Shown: one piece after another, positions 41,557 to 53,461 of the stretch
Position numbering within the stretch: the stretch's first letter is position 1
Layout: every line of letters starts with the position of its first letter
Assembly (NCBI RefSeq): GCF_016862195.1
Contig: NZ_BOMM01000036.1
Span: 46,221-110,220 of the forward strand
Length of the DNA stretch: 64,000 nucleotides
Source of the DNA: Paractinoplanes ferrugineus
GTDB lineage: Bacteria > Actinomycetota > Actinomycetes > Mycobacteriales > Micromonosporaceae
Direction of reading: 5' to 3'
The notes under the pieces: generated by a model
Told to the model about the DNA's origin: nothing
Seen by the model: only the letters and a program-made list of their open reading frames with translations
Databases searched by the model: none
Program-made: the position numbers and the translations under genes

Positions 41557-42954
41557 CTATTCGCCGCGGATGCGACCAATTGTGTCGCGGAACCACAGGG
41601 CGCTCTGCTTGGGCGTACGCGTCTGGGTCTCGTAATCGACGTGGACGATGCCGAATCGCTTGGCGTAACCCTCCGCCCACTCGAAGTTGTCCATCAGGGA
41701 CCAGGCGAAGTAGCCGCGCACGTCGGCGCCCTGTGCGCAGGCGTCGGCCACCGCACCGAGGTGCGAGGCCAGATAGGCGGTGCGGTCGTCGTCGGTGACG
41801 AAACCGGTGGTGTCCGGTTCGTCGGCGAAGGCGGCGCCGTTCTCGGTGATCACCATCGGCAGGCCAGGGTAATCGGTGTGCAGCCGGACCAGCAGCTTGG
41901 TGAACCGCTCCGGGGTGATCGGCCAGTCCATCGCGGTGCGCGGGGTGTCCGGCAGGACGGCGCGCACGACCGGTTCGCCGGCCTCGTCGTGCGTGTTGCC
42001 GTCGAGGTCGGTGCCGGCGAAGTCCTGCCCGAAGTAGAAGTTGACGCCGAGCACGTCGAAGGGTGCCGAGATGACTTCCAGGTCGCCGTCCTGGATCGGG
42101 AAGGCGGACCCGCGGGCGTCGAGTTCGGCGACCATGTCCTCGGGGTAGCGGCCGTGCCGCAGCGGGTCGAGGTAGATGCGTAGCCCCATGCCGTCGGCGC
42201 GGCGGGCGGCTTCCCGGTCGAGCGCGGTGTCGCCGGCCGGGTCGGCCGTTCCCATGTTGAGCGTGATCCCGAAGGTGTGGTCCCCGGTCGACGCGGCGCG
42301 CATGCGCTGGGTCGCGAGCCCGTGGCCGAGCAGCAGGTGGTGGACGGCGGCGATGGAGTCGTCGAAGTCGCGCCGGCCCGGCGCGTGCACGCCGAGGTTG
42401 TACCCGAGCCACGCCGAACACCACGGCTCATTGAGTGTGGTAAATGTCTTGACCCGGTCCTGGAGTTTGTCGAAGACCAGCATCGAGTAGTCGGCGAAAC
42501 GGTAGGCGGTGTCCCGCGCCGGCCAGCCACCGGCGTCCTCGAGTTCCTGCGGCAGATCCCAGTGGTAAAGCGTCACCCACGGGTCGATCCCGGCGGTCAG
42601 CAATTCGTCGACGAGCCGGTCGTAGAAAGCGGCGCCGGCCGGGTTCAGCGGCCCCCGCCCGCCGGGCTGAATCCGCGGCCAGGACACCGAGAAACGGTAC
42701 GAGTCGACGCCCAGGCTCTTGATGAGCGCGACGTCGGCCGGCATCCGGTGGTAATGATCGCAGGCCACGTCGCCGTTGTCGGCATTGTGCACGGCGCCGG
42801 GCGCACGGCAGAACGTGTCCCAGATGGACGGAGTGCGCCCGTCCTCGTCGGCGGCACCCTCGATCTGATACGCCGAAGTCGCCACGCCCCATCGGAACGA
42901 GGCGGGCAGGCCGGTGACGGGCGGGATGACGATGCTCGGTGCGGTGGGATTCAT
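41557..42954 (-). CDS. GH1 beta-glucosidase
   Basis: A 465-residue cytosolic enzyme of full family length. The acid/base Glu176 is in TLNEPW and the nucleophile Glu371 in ITENG; GVATSAYQIEG (23-33) and the C-terminal YFAWSLMDNFEWAEGY, part of the glucose-binding site, are intact. ATG 42954 has GGAGAGAC upstream. It lies last in the transporter operon and should split imported cellobiose or other beta-glucosides. A hairpin (42977-43007) just upstream may set its expression apart from the transporter. Confidence 0.95.
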   Translation of the reverse strand: MNPTAPSIVIPPVTGLPASFRWGVATSAYQIEGAADEDGRTPSIWDTFCRAPGAVHNADNGDVACDHYHRMPADVALIKSLGVDSYRFSVSWPRIQPGGRGPLNPAGAAFYDRLVDELLTAGIDPWVTLYHWDLPQELEDAGGWPARDTAYRFADYSMLVFDKLQDRVKTFTTLNEPWCSAWLGYNLGVHAPGRRDFDDSIAAVHHLLLGHGLATQRMRAASTGDHTFGITLNMGTADPAGDTALDREAARRADGMGLRIYLDPLRHGRYPEDMVAELDARGSAFPIQDGDLEVISAPFDVLGVNFYFGQDFAGTDLDGNTHDEAGEPVVRAVLPDTPRTAMDWPITPERFTKLLVRLHTDYPGLPMVITENGAAFADEPDTTGFVTDDDRTAYLASHLGAVADACAQGADVRGYFAWSLMDNFEWAEGYAKRFGIVHVDYETQTRTPKQSALWFRDTIGRIRGE

Positions 42955-42976
42955 GTCTCTCCAGGTGGATTTCGAA

Positions 42977-43007
42977 GGGGCCGGCTTCCGGAGAGAAAGC
43001 CGGCCCC
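42977..43007 (-). terminator. Hairpin before GH1 gene
   Basis: GGGGCCGGCTT (42977-42987) and AAGCCGGCCCC (42997-43007) form an 11-bp perfect stem with a 9-nt loop between the ATPase stop (43041) and the GH1 start (42954). It may partly terminate transcription or protect mRNA ends. Confidence 0.6.
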
Positions 43008-43040
43008 GCGACCGAGCTGACCCGCAGCGGAAACGAGATG

Positions 43041-44053
<1,013 letters not shown>

Positions 44054-44054
<1 letters not shown>

Positions 44055-45109
44055 CACTTGGCCTCTCTCATGACCGGGGTGGCGACCACGGCGTGCGTTT
44101 TCGGCAGCGGCGAGTTCTCGAGCACCGGGGTGAAGCCGATGCGCATCCGGACCGTACGCCCGGAAGCGGTTCTGAGTTTGGTCTTGCCCGCGCTGCGCAG
44201 GCGGGGGCTGACGAATTCGTCGATGCCGAAGTTGATCAGCGACAGGGACGTGCCGAGCAGGGCGATGGCGAGACCGGCCGGCACGAACCACCACCAGGCG
44301 TCCTGGCCGAGGGCCTGCTGACCCTGCGCCCAGAACAGGATGGTGCCCCAGTTCCAGCCCGAGTTCGACACGACGCCGATGAAGGCCAGGGTGATCTCGG
44401 AGAGCACCGCGAAGATGACGGTGCCGACGAAGCCGGAGGCGATCACCGCGGTGAGGTTGGGCATCAGCTCGAACACGATGATCCGCCAGGTGCTTTCACC
44501 GCTGGCCCGGGACGCCTCGACGAAGTCCCGCCGGCGCAGCGACAGCGTCTGCGCGCGCAGCACCCGGGCGTTCCACGACCACGAGGTGAGGCCGATGACC
44601 AGCGCGACCAGCATGTCGCTGGCGTTGTTCAGCACCGAGGTGATGATGATCATCAGCGGTACGGCCGGGATGACGAGCACCACGTTCGTCAGCATCGACA
44701 GGCTGTCGTCGGTCTTGCCGCCCAGGTAACCGGCGGTGACCCCGATCAGCACCGAGAGCACGGTGGCGATGGCGCCGGCCAGGAAGCCGACAAGCATGAC
44801 GCTCCGGGTGCCGACCAGGATCTGGCTGAACACGTCCTGGCCCAGGTGGGTGGTGCCGAACCAGTGCGCTGCCGAGGGGCCCTGCACCAGGTCGTTGCCC
44901 CGGGCGCTGGGGTCGTACGGCGCGACCCACGGCCCGATGACCCCGACGATCGTGTAGCCGGCCAGGATGACCAGGCCGGTGGCGGCCTTCTTGTTGCGGA
45001 CGAAGAGGAACCGCTGCCGCCTGGACCGGCCCGGCCTGGGCTCCTCGGGCTGCGCCATCGAGCCCTGCCCGGGGATGACCTGCTCGATGCTGGAGGTGGG
45101 TATCGTCAT
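44054..45109 (-). CDS. ABC transporter permease, DppC/OppC type
   Basis: A 351-residue permease with an OppC N-terminal domain (a cytoplasmic Arg-rich start, then a helix at about 38-60) and five further helices of the binding-protein-dependent transport module. The ATPase-docking loop is the segment EASRASGESTWRIIVFELMPN. The insertion at 65-105 (GNDLVQGPSAAHWFGTTHLGQDVFSQ, in two parts) is the typical OppC outside loop. It begins 3 nt downstream of the other permease gene. Confidence 0.92.
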
Positions 45110-45112
45110 CGC

Positions 45113-47151
<2,039 letters not shown>

Positions 47152-47182
47152 GCCGGAGCTTCCTTACGAGGGGTGAGCCGCC

Positions 47183-47207
47183 CCCCGCACGAGGGTGCCG
47201 TGCGGGG
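47183..47207 (-). terminator. Hairpin after binding-protein gene
   Basis: CCCCGCACG (47183-47191) and CGTGCGGGG (47199-47207) form a 9-bp perfect stem with a 7-nt loop; imperfect pairing extends it. It lies between the solute-binding protein stop (47220) and the next start. Like the hairpin after urtA, it probably raises binding-protein mRNA over permease mRNA. Confidence 0.65.
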
Positions 47208-47219
47208 AGCGGCCGGCGA

Positions 47220-48905
47220 TCAGGAGTTGGCGGGCTTGAGGTGCTGAACCACGTCGAGCGCGTACGGCTGGGTGGGCTGCATGCCCGCGTACGGGTCGGC
47301 GTCGGACGGCCAGCCGGTCCAGTTCTTGGTGCTGTAGGCGCCACCGACGTTGTCGGAGCCGACCGGCAGCATCGGAGCCTGCTCCACGAAGACCTTCTGG
47401 ATCTGGTTCATCGCGGTGGTGCGGTCCGCGTCGCTGGTGGCGTTGGCGTACGCCTTGAGCGCGGCGGTCGCCTCCGGGCTCTTGAACCGGCCGAAGTTGC
47501 CCTGCTGGGAGGCGGTGCCGATGGGCTTCATCAGGTCACCGTCCATGACGGTCTGGTAGATGTCGTACGGCGTCGCGCCGCCGTTGGTCCAGCGCAGGGT
47601 GGCCTGGAAGTCGCCCTTTTGGACGTTCTGGTCCCACTTGTCCTGGTTGGCCTTGTCGACGGTGGCCGCGATGCCGATCTCGGCCAGGTTCGTCTTGATG
47701 ATCTCCAGCGACGTCTGGTAGTCGGACCACGGCGCCGGGTCGGTGAGCGTGATCTTCACCGGCTTGCCGGACGGGTCGGTGAGCGTGGTGCCGTTGAGCT
47801 GGTAGCCGGCACTCTGCAGTAGCGCCTTGGCGCCCGCGACGTCGACGGTGAGCTTCTTGTCCTTGTACTCCGGCGCGATGAACGCGTCACCGGCGCCGTC
47901 CGGCAGGCCGGTCACACTGTTGATCTGCGGGTGGAAGTAACCGGCCTCGGCCTGGTTGAAGATGTCGGCCCGGTTGATCACCATGTTCATGGCCTGGCGC
48001 AGCTTCGGGTCGTCGAACGGCTTCACCGTGGTGTTGATGTAGAGACCGTGGATGCCGAGCACGCCGGGCGCCCAGATCTTGTGGTTCTGCGGGTCCTTCG
48101 AGACGAAGGTGGCCTGGTAGTTCGGGATGAAGACGAAGCTCCACTCGGCCTCGCCGTTCGCCAGCGCCGTGGTCTGCGCGCTGTTGTCGGCATAGGACGT
48201 GTAGCGCAGCTCTTTGACCTTCGGCATGGTGCCCCAGTAGCCGCTGTCCCGCAGGGTCAGCACGACGCCGGCCTGGGTGAAGGACTTCAGCGTGTACGGG
48301 CCGGAGCCGACCGGGTTCTTGTTGACGTCCGTCGCCGGGTCCGAGATCTTCTCCCAGATGTGCTTCGGCACGATGGTGGTGTTCGCCATGATCTTGTTCT
48401 GGTTGACGAACTGCGGCGCGGCGAACGTCACGTGCACCGTGCTGCCGCTGACCGTGATGTCACCGAACGGGATGGCGTTGGCGTTCAGCGCCTCGTTGCT
48501 CTTGAGCAGGGTGAACGTGTAGGCGACGTCGTCCGCGGTCAGCTTCTGCCCGTCCGACCAGGTGGCGTTGTCGCGCACCGTGATGTCCGCCGACTTGAAG
48601 TCAGCGGCCCACTTGACCTCCTTGGCCAGCCACGGCTTGGCCGGCTCGGCCGGCTTGACCGGGTTCCACATGAGCAGCGGCTCGTAGAGCATCCACTTGT
48701 AGCCGAGGGCGTTGGCCGACGACGTACCGGCGAACGGGTTGTGGTTCTCGGTCTGCGTGCCGTTGGGCATGCCGATCCGCAGGTAGTCGACGCCACCCTT
48801 GTTGGCGTTCGCGTTGTTGGCGTTGGGCGAGTCGCTGCACGCGGCGATGCCGCCGGTGGCGAGTGCGCCCGCCAGGACGGCTGCGAACAGAGTCCTTCTC
48901 TGCAT
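47220..48905 (-). CDS. ABC transporter solute-binding lipoprotein, family 5
   Basis: A 561-residue lipoprotein (lipobox GIAAC, Cys23). ATG 48905 has AGGAG 5 nt upstream; an in-frame start at 48944 is rejected. The SBP_bac_5 signature region is KWMLYEPLLMWNP to WLAKEVKWAADF, with TWSDGQKLTADDVAYTF and VGSGPYTLKSF. Family 5 includes peptide, nickel and also cello- and manno-oligosaccharide binders. The GH1 gene and LacI regulator favour a sugar ligand, which is inference from context. Confidence 0.9.
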   Translation of the reverse strand: MQRRTLFAAVLAGALATGGIAACSDSPNANNANANKGGVDYLRIGMPNGTQTENHNPFAGTSSANALGYKWMLYEPLLMWNPVKPAEPAKPWLAKEVKWAADFKSADITVRDNATWSDGQKLTADDVAYTFTLLKSNEALNANAIPFGDITVSGSTVHVTFAAPQFVNQNKIMANTTIVPKHIWEKISDPATDVNKNPVGSGPYTLKSFTQAGVVLTLRDSGYWGTMPKVKELRYTSYADNSAQTTALANGEAEWSFVFIPNYQATFVSKDPQNHKIWAPGVLGIHGLYINTTVKPFDDPKLRQAMNMVINRADIFNQAEAGYFHPQINSVTGLPDGAGDAFIAPEYKDKKLTVDVAGAKALLQSAGYQLNGTTLTDPSGKPVKITLTDPAPWSDYQTSLEIIKTNLAEIGIAATVDKANQDKWDQNVQKGDFQATLRWTNGGATPYDIYQTVMDGDLMKPIGTASQQGNFGRFKSPEATAALKAYANATSDADRTTAMNQIQKVFVEQAPMLPVGSDNVGGAYSTKNWTGWPSDADPYAGMQPTQPYALDVVQHLKPANS

Positions 48906-48996
48906 CGGTACTCCTGAGTGGTGTTTGGGTGAAGAGGGGTGCACGCCATCGCGGGGCCGGGTCAGGGGCTCCGTGCAAGAGGGCGCGTGGCGGTGA

Positions 48997-49011
48997 CCGA
49001 TCAGTGATCGG
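48997..49011. promoter_or_regulatory. Perfect palindrome between lacI-type gene and binding-protein gene
   Basis: CCGATCA, G, TGATCGG: a 7-1-7 perfect inverted repeat 92 bp before the binding-protein start and 15 bp after the regulator stop. It differs from the double palindrome at 50094-50117. It could bind another regulator or fold as a short mRNA hairpin; there is no U-tract. Confidence 0.4.
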
Positions 49012-49025
49012 GGGTGCTCACCGTG

Positions 49026-50027
49026 TTATTCGATGGTTGAGCCTCGTTTGACGAAGCTCGCCGGAATGACTGTCGGACGGTTGGGCAGGGGTGTGCCCTC
49101 GAAGTGGGCCAGCAGCGTACGAGCCGCGGCCTCGCCCATCTCGCGCAGCGGTTGATGCACGGTGCTGAGTGGCGGCTGGGTGTGGGCCGCCGTCGGGATG
49201 TCGTCGAAGCCGGCCACCGCCACGTCCTGCGGGATGCGCCGGCCGGCGTCCAGCAGCGCCTGCATGGCACCGAGCGCGGACAGGTCGTTGTGGGCGAAGA
49301 CCGCGTCGAACTCGACGCCGTTCGCGATCGCGGTCTGCACGGCCTCGGCGCCGCACGCCACGGTGAAGTCGCCGAGCGAGGTGCGCTCGGCCGCGATCGG
49401 CAGGCCGGCGTCGGCGAAGACCCCGGCGAAACCGTCCAGGCGCTGGCGGGTGCAGCCGAAACGCTCCGGTCCGGTGATCACCAGCGGGCTCCGCCGGCCG
49501 ATCTCGAGCAGGTGCCGGGCCGCCGAGCCGGCCCCGTCGTGGTTCGTCGTCCCGACGCTCGGGATCTCGCCCGAGGTCTGGTCACGGTCGTCGATCAGCA
49601 CCACCGGCAGGCCGCGGCGGTGCAGGGTGGCGATGTACTCGAGGGTGCCTTCGGGCTCGATGACCAGCAGGCCGTCGAAGGATTTGGCGGACACCTGGGC
49701 ACCGAACTGGCGCATCGACTCGTCGCCGCGGTTGCACGTGAACAGCAGCAGCCCGTAGCGCTCCGTCTCGAGGACGTCGACGGCACCCTGGATCACCTCG
49801 CCGATCCACGGCCAGGTCAGTGACGGAACGAGCATGCCCACCACCCGGGTGCGTCCGCGGGCCAGCCCGACGGCACGGGAGCTGGGCACATAGCCGAGTT
49901 CGTCGATCACGGCGCGGACCCGGGCGGCAGTCGACTCGTCCAGCTCACCCTTGCCGTTCAGCACCCGGGAAACGGTCGTCTTGCTGACCTTCGCCCGGGC
50001 CGCCACGTCGGCGATGGTGATCGGCAC
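49026..50027 (-). CDS. LacI-family transcriptional regulator
   Basis: A 333-residue repressor. GTG 50027 is chosen because AGGAGG lies 4 nt before it and the helix-turn-helix begins at once (ITIADVAARAKVSKTTVSRVLNG). A periplasmic-binding-protein-like sugar domain follows (about 60-330; VGMLVPSLTWPWIGEVIQG, GFDDIPTAAHTQPPLSTV). It precedes the transporter genes on the same strand and should repress them and itself through the operators at 50094-50117. The inducer is probably a disaccharide or a product of GH1. Confidence 0.92.
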   Translation of the reverse strand: MPITIADVAARAKVSKTTVSRVLNGKGELDESTAARVRAVIDELGYVPSSRAVGLARGRTRVVGMLVPSLTWPWIGEVIQGAVDVLETERYGLLLFTCNRGDESMRQFGAQVSAKSFDGLLVIEPEGTLEYIATLHRRGLPVVLIDDRDQTSGEIPSVGTTNHDGAGSAARHLLEIGRRSPLVITGPERFGCTRQRLDGFAGVFADAGLPIAAERTSLGDFTVACGAEAVQTAIANGVEFDAVFAHNDLSALGAMQALLDAGRRIPQDVAVAGFDDIPTAAHTQPPLSTVHQPLREMGEAAARTLLAHFEGTPLPNRPTVIPASFVKRGSTIE

Positions 50028-50093
50028 TGGTCCTCCTGAGTCGAGGCCCGCGATTGTCTCCGGAGTGCGGAGATCATGTTGCGAGGGCATTGC

Positions 50094-50117
50094 GGAACCG
50101 GTTTCGGGACCGGTTCC
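50094..50117 (-). promoter_or_regulatory. Double LacI-type operator
   Basis: Two abutting 12-bp near-palindromes centred on CCGG: GGAACCGGTTTC (50094-50105) and GGGACCGGTTCC (50106-50117). AACCGGTT-type centres are typical LacI-family sites. They begin 4 bp after the -10 box of the promoter at 50121-50150, thus cover the start site of the regulator gene. The whole 24 bp is itself nearly symmetric. Confidence 0.75.
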
Positions 50118-50120
50118 GGC

Positions 50121-50150
50121 AGTTAACGCCAGTGGCCGCCGTCACGTCAA
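50121..50150 (-). promoter_or_regulatory. Promoter of the LacI-sugar operon
   Basis: On the minus strand, -35 TTGACG (50150-50145), an 18-bp spacer and -10 TTAACT (50126-50121). The -35 matches consensus in five of six bases and the -10 in four. The tract is locally lower in GC, and the double operator lies directly downstream. Confidence 0.65.
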
Positions 50151-50219
50151 TGAGAAAGAAACTTTATTTGTGTATCGCTCTGGTAACCGCACCGAAACGC
50201 GCCGGGTTTGCGGCGAATG

Positions 50220-51053
50220 TCAGGCCGGTAGGGCAGTCAGATGGGGCAGCACGATGCCCAATGGGGCATCGATGGTGAGCGTCGCGTAGGGCTCGCCCCG
50301 GGTCACTCCACGGTTGACGATCGCGACCCGGATGCCCAGCTTCGCGGCCCGCAGCACGAACCGCCGGCCCGACATGACAGTCAGCGAGGAGCCAAGGACC
50401 AGCAGCGTACGGGCGTTCTCCACCAACGCGAAGCTGCGAGTCACGCGGTCCGCGGGGACCGTCTCTCCGAAGTAGACGACGTCCGGCTTCAGCATCCCGC
50501 CGCAGCCCAGGCAATCCACCACGGTGAATTCGTCGAGCGACTCGTCGGCCAGCTCGGCGTCACCGTCCGCGTTGAACGCCACCGCCACTGCGGCGAACGT
50601 CGGGTTGGCCTCGTCGAGGCGGTCGCTCAGCACCTCGCGCCGGGTCAGCTCACCGCACGCGAGGCAGGTGATCCAGGCCAGGTTGCCGTGCAGTTCGACG
50701 ACGTCGTTCGCGCCGGCCGCCTGGTGCAACCCGTCCACGTTCTGGGTGATGATGCCGTCGAGGACGCCCTGGTGCTGCAGGCGGGCCACGGCCCGGTGAC
50801 CGTCGTTCGGGACGGCCGCCCCGATCGTGCGCCACCCGAGGTGACTACGCGCCCAGTAACGCCGGCGGGCGATCGGATCGCGGGTGAAGGTCTGGTAGGT
50901 CATCGGGGTGCTCCGCCGGGCCGAGCCGGACGGGCCGCGGTAGTCCGGGATGCCCGAGTCGGTGGAGAGGCCCGCGCCGCTCAGCACCACCACGCCGCCC
51001 TCGGCGATCCACTCGCCGAGAGTCGCCACCTGCTCCACCACCTGAAGTTCCAC
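50220..51053 (-). CDS. Sirtuin (NAD-dependent protein deacylase)
   Basis: A 277-residue Sir2-family enzyme. GAGLSTDSGIPDYRG (26-40) binds NAD, TQNVDGLHQAAG has Asn105 and Asp107, the catalytic His122 is in ELHGNL, and the zinc is held by Cys130, Cys133, Cys181 and Cys184. The RGPSGSARR and YFGE-VP segments resemble class II (SIRT4-like) sirtuins. It removes acyl groups from protein lysines in the cytosol. The start is GTG 51053 with a weak ribosome binding site. It is a single gene. Confidence 0.93.
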   Translation of the reverse strand: MELQVVEQVATLGEWIAEGGVVVLSGAGLSTDSGIPDYRGPSGSARRSTPMTYQTFTRDPIARRRYWARSHLGWRTIGAAVPNDGHRAVARLQHQGVLDGIITQNVDGLHQAAGANDVVELHGNLAWITCLACGELTRREVLSDRLDEANPTFAAVAVAFNADGDAELADESLDEFTVVDCLGCGGMLKPDVVYFGETVPADRVTRSFALVENARTLLVLGSSLTVMSGRRFVLRAAKLGIRVAIVNRGVTRGEPYATLTIDAPLGIVLPHLTALPA

Positions 51054-51185
51054 CGGTCAATAGTCCCTCGTTCCGGCGGGTAACCCGGACGCGCCCGAAA
51101 TGAACCACAACGAGTAGGACCCGTGCACGTTGTGGTCTTTGCCGGTAAGTTGAGCCACGTGACATTTGTGGCGCGTGTGCTTCCC

Positions 51186-51509
51186 ATGCACTGGGACTCG
51201 CGTCGCCTGATGCGCTTTTTCGCTGGGCTCGCGATGCTCGCTCTCGCGTTCACCACACCGGCGCCGGCGCCGGCGACTCCGGTCGCTGTGCCGTCGGTCG
51301 CGGTCGTCGAGTCGGTAACCGCCCCCGCGACCTCGGTCGCGGTGCGTGCGTCGGTGCCGGCCCCTTCGGTGGTACGCGTCGAGCACCTCGCTCCCGCCCC
51401 GGCCCCGATCGTCACGATCATCGCCCTGGCAACGCTCGCCGTTCTGACCGGCGCGTCGCCCCGGGTTCGTGGCGAGCGGGCTCCGCCGGCGATCCGTTTC
51501 GGTCACTGA
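51186..51509 (+). CDS. Small exported or membrane protein, Ala/Val/Pro-rich
   Basis: About 107 residues if ATG 51186 is used; other in-frame starts (51123, 51210) are possible and no good ribosome binding site decides. A hydrophobic segment at about 10-28 (MRFFAGLAMLALAFTTPAP) suggests a signal or anchor; a second hydrophobic segment lies near 80-97 (APIVTIIALATLAVLTG). Between them is an Ala/Val/Pro/Ser-rich linker. No family recognised. It is divergent from the sirtuin. It could be a non-coding frame, though the signal-like start argues for a gene. Confidence 0.45.
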   Translation: MHWDSRRLMRFFAGLAMLALAFTTPAPAPATPVAVPSVAVVESVTAPATSVAVRASVPAPSVVRVEHLAPAPAPIVTIIALATLAVLTGASPRVRGERAPPAIRFGH

Positions 51510-51612
51510 GCCAGCGCTCCGGCCGCTAGTCCGCCCTTTCGCGGGCGCCCCGGTCAAGGCCCGTTCAGCGCAACCTCCCCACGCAGGCCGCGTCTCTCTG
51601 TGAGGTGTTTCG

Positions 51613-52311
51613 GTGGAAACCGCCATGCACAGCTTTCTCGTCTCCGTTCCGCAGGCCGCCGCCCTCTGGGCGGTGATGCTCGGTGCCGTGCTGCTCGCGA
51701 CCGTCGTGATCGCCCGGATGCAGCGACGCCGACCAGCCGCCGGCCCCGCCGACCGCCGTTCCGCCGATGACGCCGAGGTGGCCGCCGAGCGGGCCGCGGC
51801 CGCCGCCGCCCGTCTGCGGGCCGAGTGGGACTCCGCGCAGGAACGACTCGACGCCGCGTGGGCCGCTTTCGACGCGGCCGACAAGCTGGCCCGGCAGGCC
51901 GCCAAGGCATGCGCCTATCCGCTGATCAGTAAGCGACGCAAGCCGGGGGAGAACGCCCATCGGGAGCGTTATCTGCATCACGCCGCCGGGGCCGCCTGCC
52001 GCAATCAGGAGATCTCCATCGCGCAGTTGAACGACATCTACGCACACCGTGGCTGGAACCCTCGCCTGCACCCGGTGATGCAGGAGTCGATGCTGCGGCA
52101 GGCGGTGCGCGCCCATCGCTTCGACGGGTATCAAAAGGCTCTCAAGATCGAGCGGACGGCCTGGCAGGAGGCCGAGGCGGCGGCCGAGTCGCTGCGGGCC
52201 CTGCGGCTCGAGGCGGGCGCCGTCAGCCACGCCGCGGCGACGCAACCGGCCGCCGATGAACAATGGTGGGCAGAGCAGTGGACCACGGCCGAGCTCCCGG
52301 CGGCGGCTTGA
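51613..52311 (+). CDS. Membrane-anchored coiled-coil protein
   Basis: A 232-residue protein of unknown function. One membrane helix (about 14-34) is followed by an Arg-rich stop-transfer segment and an Ala/Glu/Arg-rich coiled coil (about 50-98). The central part (about 100-175; YPLISKRRKPGENAHRERYL, ISIAQLNDIYAHRGWNPRLHP) looks like a compact conserved domain. A second helix and an acidic, Trp-containing tail end it. Start GTG 51613 with GAGGTG upstream. It probably faces the cytosol. Confidence 0.72.
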   Translation: METAMHSFLVSVPQAAALWAVMLGAVLLATVVIARMQRRRPAAGPADRRSADDAEVAAERAAAAAARLRAEWDSAQERLDAAWAAFDAADKLARQAAKACAYPLISKRRKPGENAHRERYLHHAAGAACRNQEISIAQLNDIYAHRGWNPRLHPVMQESMLRQAVRAHRFDGYQKALKIERTAWQEAEAAAESLRALRLEAGAVSHAAATQPAADEQWWAEQWTTAELPAAA

Positions 52312-52417
52312 GAGTCCTGATTGGAGGGGGTATGCAATCGCCCGCAAGTGTCGGCACGGGCAGGTACCGTAACCGGCACGGGACGGCCGCCGCACCCTCG
52401 ACGGTTAGGAGACCAGC

Positions 52418-53461
52418 GTGACGCAGACTCCGGCGAGTTCCGCTCTGCCGGTGACCCGGATGCACCGGGCCGCCCTGGTGGAGGACGCACTTCACGAGAT
52501 CGTCGAGCGCCGATTGCGCAACCGGGGCTTCCGTCCCGTGATCACGGCCTACACCGGCTACGGCGGGCCCGGCTGGGCCCGGGTGATGGCGCGGGTCGTG
52601 CTGACCCGTGGATCGCACGCGCGCAAGCGCTTGGAAAAGGTGCGCGGCTGGCGCAGCTTCATGTCGTCCCCGGTCAGCAACGCCGTGGTGCGCATCCAGA
52701 TCGGGGAGACCGTCACCGAGACCCGCACCGACCGCAGCGGCTACGTCGACTGCCGGGTCAAGGGCGACCTGGCCCCGGGCTGGGCCAAGGCGCAGCTCTC
52801 CACCGACGGCGGCGCCACCGTCGAGGCGCCGGTCCGGGTCGTCGACCCCGACTGCAAGTTCGGCCTCATCTCCGACATCGACGACACGGTGATGGTCACC
52901 GCGCTGCCCCGGCCGCTGCTGGCCGCCTGGAACACGTTCGTCCTCGACGAGCACGCCCGGATGGCCGTGCCGGGCATGGCGGTGCTCTACGAGCGGCTGG
53001 TGACCGCCAACGCCGGCGCCCCGGTGTTCTACCTGTCGACCGGTGCGTGGAACGTCGCCCCGGCACTCACCCGGTTCCTCGGCCGCCACCTCTACCCGGC
53101 CGGCCCGCTCCTGCTCACCGACTGGGGCCCCACGGCTGACCGCTGGTTCCGCAGCGGCCAGGAACACAAGCGCAACACCCTGCGCCGGCTCGCGCAGGAG
53201 TTCCCGAACATCCGATGGCTGCTCATCGGCGACGACGGCCAGCACGACCAGGAGCTCTATTCCGAGTTCGCCCAGACCCACCCGGAGAGCGTGGCCGCCG
53301 TGGCGATCCGCCGCCTGTCACCGACCCAGGCGGTGCTGGCCGGTGCCATCCCTGGCCCGGCCGGCACACCCGAGGCGGTCGGCTCCGGCGGCAAGACGTG
53401 GTTCAGCGCCCCCGACGGAGCCGGACTATGGTCGTTACTCCGTGACGCTGACGTTGTCTGA
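52418..53461 (+). CDS. App1-type phosphatidate phosphatase-like protein
   Basis: A 347-residue protein of the App1/DUF2183 family. The HAD-type catalytic motif DxDxT is SDIDDTV with Asp153, Asp155 and Thr157; the second HAD motif Thr/Ser lies in YLSTGAWN and the final acidic pair in LLIGDDGQHD. The N-terminal half (about 40-145) is the beta-sandwich region usual in bacterial members. Yeast App1 is a phosphatidate phosphatase, so lipid phosphate is the likely substrate. GGAG precedes GTG 52418. Its 3' end overlaps the small minus-strand gene by 27 bp. Confidence 0.9.
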   Translation: MTQTPASSALPVTRMHRAALVEDALHEIVERRLRNRGFRPVITAYTGYGGPGWARVMARVVLTRGSHARKRLEKVRGWRSFMSSPVSNAVVRIQIGETVTETRTDRSGYVDCRVKGDLAPGWAKAQLSTDGGATVEAPVRVVDPDCKFGLISDIDDTVMVTALPRPLLAAWNTFVLDEHARMAVPGMAVLYERLVTANAGAPVFYLSTGAWNVAPALTRFLGRHLYPAGPLLLTDWGPTADRWFRSGQEHKRNTLRRLAQEFPNIRWLLIGDDGQHDQELYSEFAQTHPESVAAVAIRRLSPTQAVLAGAIPGPAGTPEAVGSGGKTWFSAPDGAGLWSLLRDADVV

